DNA of 64,000 nucleotides from Hydra vulgaris (taxonomy: Eukaryota; Cnidaria; Hydrozoa; Anthoathecata; Hydridae). The notes beneath the pieces were generated by a model. The model saw only the letters and a program-made list of their open reading frames with translations, made no database searches and had not been told where the DNA came from. Below are positions 11,570 to 22,739 of the stretch, in pieces (position 1 is the stretch's first letter; each line of letters begins with the position of its first letter). The stretch covers positions 62,251,001-62,315,000 of the forward strand of contig NC_088928.1 of the NCBI RefSeq assembly GCF_038396675.1, in the 5' to 3' direction. Both the position numbers and the translations under genes were made by a program.

Positions 11570-11790
11570 GCAGCTGTGGCGCAGTGGTTAGAGCGCTTGC
11601 TTTATAAGCTGGAGATCCAGGTTCGAAACGAGCTCTGGACAAATTTTCGCGTCACGGTAAGGAAGGAGGCGTGAACTTCCCGGTTAAATGCACTTCCGCG
11701 GTGCTTTGTGGCAATACCGTTAAGACTTCTTGGGGCACCTAAACATAAAAATTTAAATAAGGTGTCCTATGGGACACCTTTTTTTTTATT
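11570..11790 (+). mobile_element. tRNA-derived SINE, copy 1
   Basis: The head shows an RNA polymerase III A box at 11577-11587 and a B box at 11620-11630 (GGTTCGAAACG), spaced as in a tRNA. The body has a GGAAGGAGGC core and a CGCGGTGCTTTGTGG block. The tail ends with a perfect 8-bp stem (11760-11779, 3-nt loop) followed by a T run, which could terminate polymerase III. No target-site duplication is clear. The core matches the copies at 18718 and 47925. Confidence 0.85.
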
Positions 11791-11799
11791 TACATTAAT

Positions 11800-12700
11800 G
11801 ATTTTCCTAAAGCCTCTAATTTTATGACCATTGCGTTTGCTGATGATACTAATCTCTTTTTATCTCATATATGCATTACCACATTGTTTTAAAATATTAA
11901 CATTGAGTTAAAAAAAATTTGTGACTGATTTAAAAGAATTAGTTGTCGCCTAATGTTGATAAAAAGAAATGGACACTTTTTCAACAATTTTAAAAGAAAT
12001 TACTGCCGACGGAAATGTCCTTTCCCTTTATAGACAAAATGCAAATAAAAAGAGAAATATATACTAACTTTGTAGATGCCTATGTTGATGAAAACCTTTA
12101 CTGTGAATATCTCATTGATTATTAAGGCAGCAAAATTGCTAAAAGTATAGGAATAACATGAAAAGCAATACTTTATACTTTAAATAAATACATTTTAACA
12201 CAATTATAGTTCTCTTTTATCCATTGTCGTATAAATTATGCAAACACTTCCTAGGGTAATACCAATAAATCTGAATTGTAATACCAATAAATCTAAATAC
12301 CACTTTACATTCAGCAGTTGCTCGTCAATTTTAAAGACAGACTTGCTCATGCCAAGCCTCTCTTATTTGAAATAAAAATTCTTAATATTTATCAGATGAA
12401 TATTTTAACATACTTTGTTTTATGTACAATTGTAAAATTAACGCATCTCTTGTTTTTTTTCATAACCTATATATCTTAAAAGATAAAACTAAATACAACT
12501 TAAGAAATGATAATTTGATTCAACAACCTTTTTTAAAACTAATTTTAGAAGGTTTATTATTTCATTTCGAGGATATTTTCTTTTGAACAGAATAAATTTA
12601 AAAAATTTAGATTTTTCCCTTCGAATGGAATTATCCTCTATTAAATAAAAACTAAAAGAAATCATTTTATTTCCGAAAAACACATTTTCACATTTTTAAC
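11800..12700 (+). pseudogene. Decayed LINE fragment (polymerase and C-terminal part)
   Basis: The plus strand carries the catalytic block F-A-D-D-T-N-L-F near 11838-11862, then, in shifting frames, DENL-type, LPSLYY/IINYAN-like and ALRI-like blocks typical of the ORF2 C-terminal region. Many stops occur. It belongs to the same CR1/Jockey-like group as copies A and C. Confidence 0.65.
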
Positions 12701-12974
12701 TCTTTTATCTCAAATGAATTCTTAATACATATCTTATATACCCAGTGGCCATGCGTTGTCCTGGAAACGTCTGATGGAATAAAATCTTCCAAACATGAAT
12801 GTCAAAAAGATAAAAGAAAATATTTTCACTGTGGTACCCGGCATTCGTATATTCTGCCCTACACGCTAGACAGTAAGAGCATAATCATTTTATTCCATAC
12901 CCGAAAATAATGAAGCTCTTTTTTCCAAGTAGCCTTAGTAGAAACTAAGTCTAAGACAAAAGACAGCTAGAATA
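12700..12974. other. No gene seen
   Basis: Mixed-composition sequence between a LINE fragment and a hAT fragment. I could not assign it. Confidence 0.4.
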
Positions 12975-13966
12975 GGAAATATTGCAGCACAAATGGACAA
13001 ATTTTCCTTTCTTGTTTTGGGGCAAGTCTATTCTTTGCGCAAAAAAACTCTTTTATGGTACACAATTTACCAAAAAGTTTGCAAAAGTCGACACTTTAGG
13101 CTATTGAAGGTTAGAAAGTTGTTGAAAGAACTTTAGCTATATTGAAATCTATCCAGTCTAAAAATTCATTTGAGCTTTTCTGGAATCGTAATGAAATCAA
13201 AAGAAAAATGCTTCAAATAAAAAAACCTACTTTGCCTCGTTGTTTTGAAATTGAATTATCTGCATCAATAATACCTGAAAGTTCTAGTTTTGATTTTTTC
13301 AAGAGGGTATATTTCGAAGCAATAAAAATGATAATAGGCAGTATTCAATTTTGTTTTGAACAACAAGGATATTTAATGCTTCAGAAAATAGAATCAGTAC
13401 TTATAAATGTTCGATAGTTCAATAAACAAAAAAGGCCTTACTTTGCTACAGATTTGAATGTTTCAAGACTCCATTCTACAGATTTGAATGCTTCAAAACT
13501 CCATCCTAGAGATTTGAATGTTTCAAGACTCTATGCTACATATTTGAATGCTTCTAGACTCCATACCACAATTGCAGGTTATGCAAAAATTTGTTACTCA
13601 GCTATGGGATACTTTTCAAAAAGTCTTTAATTGTTTAATGTTAGTAAAATATAAATGCATTTGCTGTAAATTTTATCGTTATTTATTTTATTAATTTCGA
13701 CTGCAGTGAATTGCAAATTGAATAACACATGTATGTATGGTAATATAGCACAGATTTTTTTTACTTATACTTTATTGCGTTTTACAGAGAAGCAAATAAA
13801 ATTGAAAAAGAATCATTATCTGAAATGAGGAAATTGATTTACCTGATCCTTCTAATACCAGCATCAAACACGTGTAGGCTGTTAAATATGCAGAGCAAAA
13901 AAACTGACGAATTGAACATCATAGATATAGCCATTGATTGCAGCCAAAGTAAGGAATGAAAGTGTA
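12975..13966 (+). pseudogene. hAT transposase fragment 1, interrupted by a minisatellite
   Basis: The open part 13142-13417 encodes 91 aa of a ZMYM/DUF4371-type hAT transposase: a KPTLPRCFEI block, then RVYFEAIKMIIGSI and a QQGYLMLQKIE block. Broken sequence before it (12975-13140) reads as the preceding part of the same family. 13800-13960 continues with SEMRKLIYLILLIPASNTC, the start of the C-terminal hAT dimerisation region. Between the two lie a 30-bp minisatellite and unrelated sequence. No DDE residues or inverted repeats are recognised, so it is a dead fragment. Confidence 0.65.
13448..13567. repeat. 30-bp tandem repeat, 4 copies
   Basis: Four diverged 30-bp units (start 13448) with a GATTTGAATG core. 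They interrupt the hAT fragment. Confidence 0.85.
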
Positions 13967-13967
13967 T

Positions 13968-14660
13968 TTAAACAATTTTAACAATTATTCTTGAGTTTGC
14001 AAAAATGTTTTACGAAATTCTCATGCTATTGTAAACTTTTTTTTCAAAAGCAAACTTTGTTTACCGTTACTTATTTTCTTTAACTTGCCGCATCACGTAG
14101 GCATTTGAAAATATTATATTTGAAGGCCATAATTTAGTTCATACTATAAAAAATATTTATAAATATTAAAAACCTTAAGTAAAATTACAAATAGTTACGT
14201 AAAAATTTAGGAATTGGTGCTACCAATCCGTTGAGTAACTTAACTTACACAACTTGCGTTATCGTATTTATAGTATTTAAGCAATGTACAACCCATGCAC
14301 AACAGACATGGCGTATACATATTTTCCTAGTAAAAGTTTTAATCTCCACATGTTTAAAGTTTTTTACTTGAAAAGAGTTATAATGTGAGAAATACAGCTG
14401 CGAATACAGGAAATTTGAGACCTAAAACTAAATTTATAAAACCTTTTAAATATGCTATATGGATCTATACATAAAATGTTGGTATTACAAAAGAACCTTG
14501 AAAAGTTTTATTATTAAAAAACAAATTGTTTATGCCCCTCCTCTTCATGGCTCCCTCTATAACCCAAACTATTCAAAAATAAAAAATGTTCAAAGCTGCC
14601 CCCTTCTCCTCTGTCTCACTTTTGGTATTTCCTAGCAGATTGGGGTAGTATTTTTTTAAT
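13968..14660. other. No gene seen
   Basis: AT-rich non-coding sequence between hAT fragment 1 and the next (TA)n tract. No repeat or conserved motif is evident. Confidence 0.4.
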
Positions 14661-14709
14661 TTGTTTTTTTATTTCTTTATGGAACTTTTATGTTATTTTT
14701 ATGAACTTT

Positions 14710-14860
<151 letters not shown>

Positions 14861-14865
14861 GGCAA

Positions 14866-14965
14866 TTTATGTTTAAATTATTCAGTGTTTAGTTTTTATG
14901 ACCATGTAAAGTTTGTATTCTTTACATGGTCATAAAAACTGAACACTGAGTAATTTAAACATAAA
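14866..14965. repeat. Hairpin with 46-bp arms
   Basis: The arms 14866-14911 and 14920-14965 are complementary with only two or three mismatches and an 8-nt loop. It adjoins the (TA)n tract. 14966-15399 beyond it shows no gene. Confidence 0.9.
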
Positions 14966-15399
14966 ATTTGAACATACATTCATTGAAGTAGTTTGCCCCA
15001 GGCATCGCAGTCTATGGGGCATCTAGTATGCCTTAAAAAAAAAATTACTGTAACGATAACAAATTTAGCTTATAACATATTTAAAGCTTATTTCCTTCTC
15101 GTATTAAACTTTGTTTATGTTTCATAATAAGGTGAAGAGCGTTTAAAATTTTTTTTTTTCTAATTTAACGGAATTTAAAAGTTCTTTTGGAAATGAAACA
15201 AAACGATGGAAAGAAAATTTATAAAGCATTATTGACGTCACAATTTTTCTAGTTTCAAAAAATTTTGCTTTTAGGGGTAAAAATATAGTTTTTAAATTTA
15301 AATTATATTTTGATTATTTTATTTATTACTTAAAAATCAAAATTATAAAATATAATTGGATATAAATATGGATTAGTATTTGATTATTTTTTGTTTGCA

Positions 15400-17070
15400 A
15401 TTAGGATCCAATCAAAAGTTGTTCCAAAATAAGAATGGAAATTTCTTGGAGCGCTCAAATTAATTGCTCGCCACAACAAAACGTTACAAGATCATACGCA
15501 TCTTGTTGCTAAGCACCAAGAAGAAGAAAAACGCATGCAAGCTTATTACTTATCCTGGAAATCACAGAATGAACTTATAGAGGAGTGCAGCAAATTAGTG
15601 GTTCGAAAAATTATTCAAGAAATCAATAAATCAATATATTTCACCATCCCTACGTACAGCACTGCCAATTCGTCCCACAGCGGTTAAATTACCTTCATTC
15701 TTCGTTTTTTACATTTCACTGATAATCAGCTTTGGGAGGTCAAAGAATGGTTCTTTAAGTTAGAATAACTTAAAAAGAAGAAGGGATCTGATATAATAAA
15801 TTGGTATTGAATGAATTAAAAGAGAGTGAGCTTGCCATTCTCTTTTAACTCAACGCCAACTTCAACGTCAAAAATTGTCGTGATCAAGGCTACGACAATG
15901 GCGCTAATATGGCAGGTATTTACAATAGAGTTCAAGCTTTGATCGGGCAGAATAATCCAAAAGCAATTTTCATTCTTTCCTCTACTCACAGTTTGAACTT
16001 ATGTGCAGCACACGCTAATGAATGATTAACTCCTGCGAAATCTTATTTTGGAAATAATCAAAAGCTGTACAATCTGTTTAGCTGTAGCAAATTCTTAATG
16101 AGGAGACAGGCCAATCATTAGATAAACTTTCTGTTACACGATGGAGCTCAAGGATTGAAGCAGTCAAGTCACTAGCAAAAAATCCAAGAGAGATCTTAAA
16201 ATCATTACATCGTCTAAAATAGTTAGAATTTCCAGGCGAAAGTAGTAATGAAGTGCATTATCTATTTAAATGGATGAGTTCTTTTGAATTTTTTTCACTA
16301 CCTTTTTGTTTAAATTTTTCATGGCAGTTAAAAACGTGAGTCTTCTGCTTCAATCCATTCAACTCACTCTCGATGATGAAGTAAAGATTCTAAATGGCCT
16401 TTAGACGGACCTGGATTAAATTTGTTTGTCTTGGGGCCTGATTTTGATAGAGGCAACAAAATTTGCAAAGAACTTTAAATTTAATGAAATTGTAGCATTA
16501 AAAAACTTTGAGTGTAATGTCTTCAACGTTGTACTTGACAATCTGGCTAGTCGAATGAGATTAAGATTTACAGTAATAGAATAGGAATGTATCCTTGTTA
16601 GTTTTCCTTGATTTGGTCTTTCCATAAACCTCAAACAGATGAAGAACTAGACTTAAAAGCTCAGAATCTGGCTTCTGAAGACTTATGTATAAACAAATTT
16701 TCGAATGAAGTTCAGCTTATTTTTTCGTAAGAACAAATATTCTAGCCAAAAAAAAGCCTGTCGAACTTATAAATGTAGTTTATGCAAAGGGGCTGCATTC
16801 AATATTTCCACAAGTGTGTGTTTCACTTAGAATCTTTTTAACATTGCCCCTTTCAACATCTTAAGGTGAAAGATCTTTCAGCAAGTTAGCTATCATCAAA
16901 GATTATAGTTGTTCCACAATGAACCATAAGCGAAAGTGCTACTTGATGATCCTTTCAATTGAATTAGATTTTGCTAATAACCTTTTTTTAATGAAAAAGT
17001 TATTTAAAAATTTTGCCGCTAAGAAGGCCCGAAAGATTTGTTTGTCTATTGATACTTTATTTTACCATAG
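15400..17070 (+). pseudogene. hAT transposase pseudogene 2 (DUF4371/ZMYM type)
   Basis: No long frame survives, but family blocks appear in order on the plus strand: CRDQGYDNGANMAG near 15880-15930 (contains a catalytic Asp region), an HSLNLCAAHAN block near 15990-16020, SVTRWSSRIEAVKSLA near 16130-16175, and near 16850-17030 the C-terminal dimerisation region with GERSFSKLAIIKDYS and IELDFANNLF. Full-length relatives are about 600-800 aa, so most of the gene is present but full of stops and shifts. Confidence 0.75.
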
Positions 17071-17590
17071 TTTGACCTGAAGTATGATAGGGCATCAATT
17101 AAACTTTTGGACCCGGACATCACCAAAGCTCTGGGCGGGCCTGTATATTTATATATAAAAAACCCACGATAGTGAATTCGGTAAAAAAAAATTTTAAAAA
17201 AGGATTAGGAACAACAAAATTAATCTGAAAATTTGGTACAATGTTTATGAGAAATTTCATTAAAGTATGTTTGAAATACTTAAGCTAGAGAGGTTCGCAA
17301 TAAGCATTTCTGTTTTTCCCAAATAATACCCTGCAAGCATGTTTTGTTTGCAATAGATTTTCTTTAGTTTAGTATAAATTTGCCCAGGATTTGTTATAAA
17401 AAAGAAGATAGCTCAGTACAAACAAACCAAAAAAATGTAATGCATAATTTAGAAAAGGTTTTATTTTATATAACCATGAAAGTAGTTTTTGAGACATTTA
17501 ATTTTATTTGCTTTTAATATATTTTGCTTTTAATATATTTAATATAAGAACTCAAAGTTTATTTTTCATTTAGAAATTAGGAAGTTCCTA
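17070..17590. other. No gene seen
   Basis: AT-rich non-coding sequence between the hAT pseudogene and a minus-strand LINE fragment. Confidence 0.4.
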
Positions 17591-18490
17591 ATTTTAAATT
17601 AAATATTAGAAAGATTTATTCCTTTTAATTTTTATTTTAATGATTAAAAGAATTTTATAAAAATATTGTTGGCTTGACCAGTTTTTTTTTTCCGGGGGAC
17701 TTCCAGGCGTCCGTAAGACGTCCGACTGATGTCCCCCGGACGACGCTAGCCTACTGAGATAGTATAGGGTAAATTTAGTTTTCTCTACATTCAATAAAAG
17801 TTAGTTACATATAAACCATCTACGTATAAACTGGTTTATTTTATTCAATTTTTATTTTGAATCTTTAAAAATAAATTGCTTCGTGTTAGCCAAGTGTTAT
17901 TTAAACCATAGTAAGTTTTGGTTCTTAATTTCAAAGTATTCTTGTTTTTTTTTAAGTATTTCATAATTTAGTGTGTTAAAAGCTTCTGATAAATCAATAA
18001 AACCCAATGACTCCTTATTCACTATTTAATATATTTGATATATGCTTAACCAAATATATTATTTTGGGTCAGTAAAATGGTTTTTTTTTAAAACCAAATA
18101 GGTTACAGTATAACATGTTGTTTTTAGTTCTACGTTTATAAAGTCTGTTATACTTAATGCGTTGAATTAGTTTCGAAAAGCAGGGCAAGACTGAAATAGG
18201 TCTATAGTTTACGATATTAGTGTAATCATCTGAATTAAAAACTGGTATTATTTTTAACGATTTTTAGTTTATCCGCAATACAACCTCATTTAAGAGAGAG
18301 AATAAAAATATTAAATAATAAAGGTACAATAATATCAAACGTAGATTTAACTGCATTAACATAAATTTGATTTATGTTAATTGATTTACACTTTTTTTTA
18401 GGCCATTAAAAGCATTACCAAGTTCACTTTGGTTTAAGTTAGGTTCGTTCATTATTATATCAGTTGTTGTGAGATATGAATCGAAATTTT
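17590..18490 (-). pseudogene. Decayed LINE reverse transcriptase fragment
   Basis: On the minus strand, shifting frames show a finger-domain block (about 18180-18130), a short FGFK-N-H block near 18090 and an LLIYQK/HSL-like palm block near 18000-17960. The NVEKTKFTLYY block (17794 downward) is the part just after the catalytic Asp pair. A GC-rich hairpin insertion (17692-17739) and an A run follow that block. The copy is inactive. Confidence 0.55.
17692..17739. repeat. GC-rich hairpin next to an A run
   Basis: The outer arms CCGGGGGAC and GTCCCCCGG are perfectly complementary, and inner CGTCC/GGACG-type pairs add to the stem. Its minus strand is followed by an A run of ten or more. The composition is unlike the surroundings; it may be a short retroposed element or SINE tail. 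Confidence 0.6.
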
Positions 18491-18717
18491 TTCACCCAAT
18501 GTAATCTTTTACATTAATAAAAAATTTATTAAGTTTATAATATAACTTAAGTTATTTTATAAACTTAATAAAAATTTATTAAGTTCATAAAATGACTTTA
18601 TTCTATACATTTTATTACAAATGAACTTTTTTTTTTTTTTTAAATTTGTTTTCTGAATTTTTTAATTTTTTTTATCCCAATTAGTTCTTGTGGTTCCCAG
18701 TGGTTGCGCACTTGAAA

Positions 18718-18800
18718 GTACAGAAACAAAGGATCCGTTGATCAAACCTCACCTTAGGAAGGAGGCTGAACTTTCAACGAAATGCTCATACGCGGTGCTC
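18718..18800 (+). mobile_element. tRNA-derived SINE, copy 2 (decayed)
   Basis: The GGAAGGAGGCTGAACTTT core and the CGCGGTGCTC block match SINE copy 1. The A and B boxes are only weakly kept (AGTGGTTGCGCACTTG; GATCAAACC). It ends at a T run that abuts the tail of LINE copy C. 18490-18718 before it is non-coding. Confidence 0.65.
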
Positions 18801-18874
18801 TTTTTTTTTTTTTCATAATTTATTTCGTCATTTTCATAATAAGTTATTTACAAAATATTTTGAGTTAAGATATG

Positions 18875-18920
18875 ACCGGAGCAGGCAGAAGACAAAAGTC
18901 TTATCATCTAGCCCCGTTGT
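18875..18920 (-). promoter_or_regulatory. LINE C 3' UTR two-tier hairpin
   Basis: The inner stem AAGAC/GTCTT with a 4-nt loop lies at 18889-18902; an outer GGGGC/GCTCC stem surrounds it with unpaired bases between. It is homologous in position and shape to those of copies A, B and D. Confidence 0.6.
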
Positions 18921-19192
18921 ATCGTTTACACTATCATAAATCTATCAATAAAATAATATAAATACTTTTAAATAAACATTTTACTTTTTTTTATACATAA
19001 AAAAAAAATTTTTTTACATAAATAAAAATATATATGTATAAAAAAAAGGAAATAAATACAAATTTAGATAAATAAGCAAAAAAAAATATGTTTTGCTTTT
19101 AAGCAAACTAAAGAAAAGTTAAGAATTAAAAAAGAAGATATTAAAAATAAAATAGAATTTGAGATATGTCATAATCAAGTAACTGTTTTTTT

Positions 19193-19678
19193 TTAAATGA
19201 CTTTAAAAGTTTGAAGTGAAATTATAGTTTTACTTTCAATTGCAAGGAATGAGTTCCACAAATATGGCCCTCGGTATGTTATTGAGAAATTGGACTGTTT
19301 TAATGAGGTTTTTGGTATCTGATAGTTATGCAATGAATGCTTTGTTTGATATTGATGATTTATAATAACATAAAGGTCGTCAAAAATATTTAGCGGCATA
19401 CGATATTTAAATCTAAACATGAATGAAAGAATACTGTAAATATTAAATTGATAAACATTAAGCACTCCAAGCTTTCTAAGCAGTGGATTGGCACTGGTGT
19501 ATTTATTAGCAATTAATATAAGGTGGCTTGCTTGTTTTTGTTTATTTAAGATACGCCTAAATTTTGATGGATAAATGTTGGCCCACGCAATATTACAATA
19601 ACTGATATAGCTATGGATAAATGAAAAGTAGATAAGTTTTAAGCAATTTTTATCCAACATATGTCTTTTCTTGTACAT
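19193..19678 (-). pseudogene. LINE C ORF2, C-terminal region
   Basis: A 161-aa frame with LIYFSFIHSYISYCNIAW, a QKQAS block and the terminal ITYRGPYLWNSF motif, which is the usual end of this family. It is out of frame with the polymerase piece. Confidence 0.8.
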
Positions 19679-19759
19679 AATTCCAATACTCTTTGAAATT
19701 TTATTTTCTATTGAATTAATGTGGTCTTTCCAACTTATTTGTTCGTCAAGTAAAACGCC

Positions 19760-20128
19760 TTAAAATATAATGCAGAATGTTCGTTGTAAATTAGTTTTTT
19801 CTATTGAAATATTTGGAAGTTTTAGGGGCAAAGTTTCAGATTTTGAGGATTTATAAAAAGGAATATATTTGCTTTTAGTTTTATTTAGAGATAGTTTGTT
19901 GGCTTTCAACCAATCATTGAGGTTGTCAAGCTCACGATTCATGGTGATAAAGATTGACTCTATGTTTGAGTGGGTATAAAAAACATGAGTGTCGTCAGCA
20001 AAAAGATTGAAATTTAATACATTAGAAGATAAGTAAATATCGTTTATATAGATAATAAATAATAAAGCTCTGTGATAAGACCTATAGGACTTCTTTTTTC
20101 TCAATGAATTAAGTAGGCCTTTTATCAT
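19760..20128 (-). pseudogene. LINE C ORF2, polymerase palm fragment
   Basis: A 122-aa frame with FIIYINDIY, the catalytic LFADDTHVF, and LNDWLKANKLSLNKTKS. The finger domain and first catalytic Asp are absent because of the internal deletion. Confidence 0.8.
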
Positions 20129-20159
20129 TTAAGGACATAGAAGTAACTTTATAGTTCTT

Positions 20160-20420
20160 TTTTCAACAGAAAATACCTTATTATACATTTAGTTGGCAAA
20201 CCGGTAAGGTTTTTGCCGACTAAAAAAAAAAGTTTTAGGTTCGAGGTCCCCTAATTTGCCGACTAGAGATAAATAATACAAAGATCTATTTTTTGACTGA
20301 ATATAAAAAAGGTTCCAACTTGCAGGCTGAAGGTATTAAAAAGTCCAGATATGCTGACTAATGGTATAAAAACCCATTGAATGGGAGGTGACACTACCCA
20401 TACACACCATCATACACACA
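20160..20420. other. Foreign segment inside LINE C
   Basis: This sequence separates the endonuclease start from the polymerase piece. It contains paired TTGGCAAA/TTTGCCGAC-like words, also seen at 59953-60030, so it may be a small non-autonomous element. Boundaries are approximate. Confidence 0.35.
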
Positions 20421-20701
20421 TTCATACTTCGAATACTAATATACAATATTAAAAATCTGTTCTTATCAGAACAAAAATACTGAGTAGATTTAGACACTGA
20501 ACTCATTTTATAAGATGATTTGATTATTATAATAAACTATAAAAAATGTAGTCATTATCGTAAAGGATGACATTTTAGCGTTAGTATTATAATAAAGATT
20601 TGTCTTCCATTTCCAAAAGTTAAATTAAAATCAAAAACAAAGGTAAAGAATAAACTTAAGAAACGTAAATAAGATAAATTACCGCTAAGATAAAAGTAAT
20701 A

Positions 20702-21007
20702 TCAAATATTTACTTTTCTTTTGCAGTCATTCACAAACGATCGACTTGTGATACAACATGTTCGCAAATTTTCCACTTTCTCCTTGTTTTTTTGTGCCCG
20801 TAATTCTTTTTTGATTTGTGTTGTCTCCACACAATAATCTTCGTTGATATAAGTTTTTTTAATTTCTGAGAGTTTTTTAGAATCTTTATAATCAAGTAAT
20901 TTTAAAACTATAGTTTTATAACTTCCTGTACTATGCGCTCGTTCAATTTTTACACTTTTCAATCCAAATGTTTCTTCAAACAACTTTAATAACTTCGATT
21001 GCTCCAA
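20702..21007 (-). pseudogene. LINE C ORF1, RNA-binding and C-terminal domain
   Basis: A 101-aa frame shows the L1-ORF1p-like blocks: IERAHSTGSYKT, then LLDYKDSKKLSEIKKTYI, NEDYCVETTQIKKELR and a VNDCKRKVNI end. ORF1 proteins package LINE RNA. The frame lacks the N-terminal coiled coil, which would lie above 21007 in broken sequence. Confidence 0.75.
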
Positions 21008-21059
21008 CTTTCATTTTTGTTTTCTTCCCGTCAATTCTTGAATTATTTGTTCTCGACCT

Positions 21060-21905
21060 ATCGTTAACTTATCTTAGTTTACTTTTAATAACTTGCTATC
21101 ATCTTTTAGTTTCATGCTTGATGCTTGATGCTTGAAGGTAGTTGACTTTTTTAGTTGTTAAAAAGTCGTTTTTAATTTTGTTATTTTTTTTCAAGATTAA
21201 AGGTATTTTTTTTCACGAACTTGTTATTTCTCTCCGTAAAAAATTTTAAATTAGGAGCTTTTAAAGATGAAAAGTGTTATTAAAAGTTTCTTCATTTCTT
21301 TTAAATTCCCATATCTTCGTTTCTCCAGCATTTCAGCAACAATTTTCCAATACTTTTTATATCCATATTATAATTTGTATATATATTGCATATTTAAAAC
21401 TAATTCCACACTACGCAAAAAAAAAAAAAAAAAAGAAAGCGTCCATTGAATTAAGTATAAATTTTATTTAATTACAGAATTTTTTCTTCAAAAAATACTT
21501 TTAAAGCTTTTGTTTTTACGTAAAATTTGTAAAACTCTTTTGTCATCTAAAGGTTACGCAACTTTTAGAATGAATCGTTTTCTTAATCTGAGGAAAATCC
21601 TTTTGTTTTGAATGGAAAACAGGCGTTTTCAATTTATTCGGGTTGTTTGAGTTATAAGTTTGAAGTTCCAAACTTGTTTCTTGTGTTAATTCCCAGAATT
21701 TTTTCATTAGAAATTTCTTTTATTGTTCATTTGTTTCAAAATCCATGCAATAAAAAAGAGGAGTTATTTAGTTCATTGATAAATTGTAAGTGAATTTAAG
21801 TGAACACCATCTGAATTTAAGTGAACACCATAACTTCAAATATGGGTCTCGGCACAATAAGTATACTAACAGATGTATTATGGTATATTGATTGGCATTA
21901 TGTAA
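21060..21905. other. No gene supported
   Basis: AT-rich sequence with an A run at 21419-21434 and several short frames (60-65 aa) without recognisable motifs. Possibly 5' parts of LINE C. Confidence 0.4.
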
Positions 21906-22470
21906 AATTTGTTAAGCGGTATTGAATAATAAAAGAATCATTTTATATGTATACGATAACGTATACGAACTAAACGTTTATAATATTTTATGTTTCATGC
22001 TTAAATGTAAAAATCATTTATCTCCTGATGTATTTATAAAGCTTTATTATGTAAAACCCATAAACAAATACAATCTTTGTAATGGAAAAAATCTCCAAGA
22101 ACTTTTCTGTCAAACTAAGTTTAAACAACTATTTATTTCTTATCGCGGTCCTTATTTATAGAATAAAATAGTTTTGCCTAATTTTGATTTGTCTTTGAAA
22201 TGGACTTCAACTTTTTTTAAACGAAAATTAAAAGAAGTTATCTTTTCAGCAGGAAATATTTTTTCTTGATTTTAGTTATTTTGTTTCATATATTTTATCC
22301 CGTATATTTATATTTTAAATGCACAGTTATATATAGTTTGTGTTGATTTATTTTTATTGGTTAATTTGATTTTAATATAATTTTTATTATATTTGATATT
22401 GTAAAGGGCTTCATGATTAGATCGTATGATCTTCTGGAAGTTCTGGCAATTACATTTGTAATAAAGCTAT
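21905..22470 (+). mobile_element. 3' end of LINE copy D (5'-truncated)
   Basis: The 79-aa frame 21922-22161 is the ORF2 C-terminus, ending in LFISYRGPYL, then a stop where the family has W-N and a LPNFDLSL-like block. The 3' UTR has the conserved hairpin at 22419-22432. Only about 550 bases of the element are present. Confidence 0.75.
22405..22445 (+). promoter_or_regulatory. LINE D 3' UTR two-tier hairpin
   Basis: The inner stem AGATC/GATCT with loop GTAT lies at 22419-22432; the outer GGCTTC/GAAGTT arms flank it. Bases differ from copies B and C but pairing is kept. Confidence 0.6.
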
Positions 22471-22502
22471 TCTGTAATTGTAATTTTTTATTGAAAGCAA
22501 AA

Positions 22503-22625
22503 AAATATACATTAAAAAATATATATATAAATACATTAAAAAATATATATACATTAAAAAAAACAAATAAACATACATTAAAAACAAATATACGTTAAAA
22601 AAATATATATATACATTAAAAAAAA
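22503..22625. repeat. Low-complexity ACATTAAAAA/TA tandem tract
   Basis: Irregular repeats of an ATACATTAAAAA word with TA runs. No coding value. It follows the tail of LINE D. Confidence 0.8.
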
Positions 22626-22739
22626 ATGTGCCTGATAGTTTAATAGGTAGTTTAATCTTTGTTGTTGTTTTAAATTCACATTTTTAAAATTTTTTTTTAA
22701 ATCTTCAATCTGGTTTTTTAAACCTTCCATATTAGAAAC

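Larger units (their letters stand above)
18801..21060 (-). mobile_element. CR1/Jockey-like LINE copy C with internal deletion
   Basis: The minus-strand order is ORF1 end (21007-20702), start of the ORF2 endonuclease (about 20500-20420, LILYISIRSMN), then a foreign segment (about 20420-20160), polymerase (20128-19760), C-terminal region (19678-19193), 3' UTR with the conserved hairpin (18889-18902), and a T run marking the poly-A. Most of the endonuclease and the front of the polymerase are missing. Confidence 0.8.

Noticed and set aside
11577..11640. A functional tRNA gene
   Set aside because: A and B boxes are present but the acceptor arms do not pair and a SINE body follows.
11760..11790. 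Bacterial-type intrinsic terminator (stem plus T run)
   Set aside because: The context is a eukaryotic SINE; the structure is better read as the SINE tail or a polymerase III stop.
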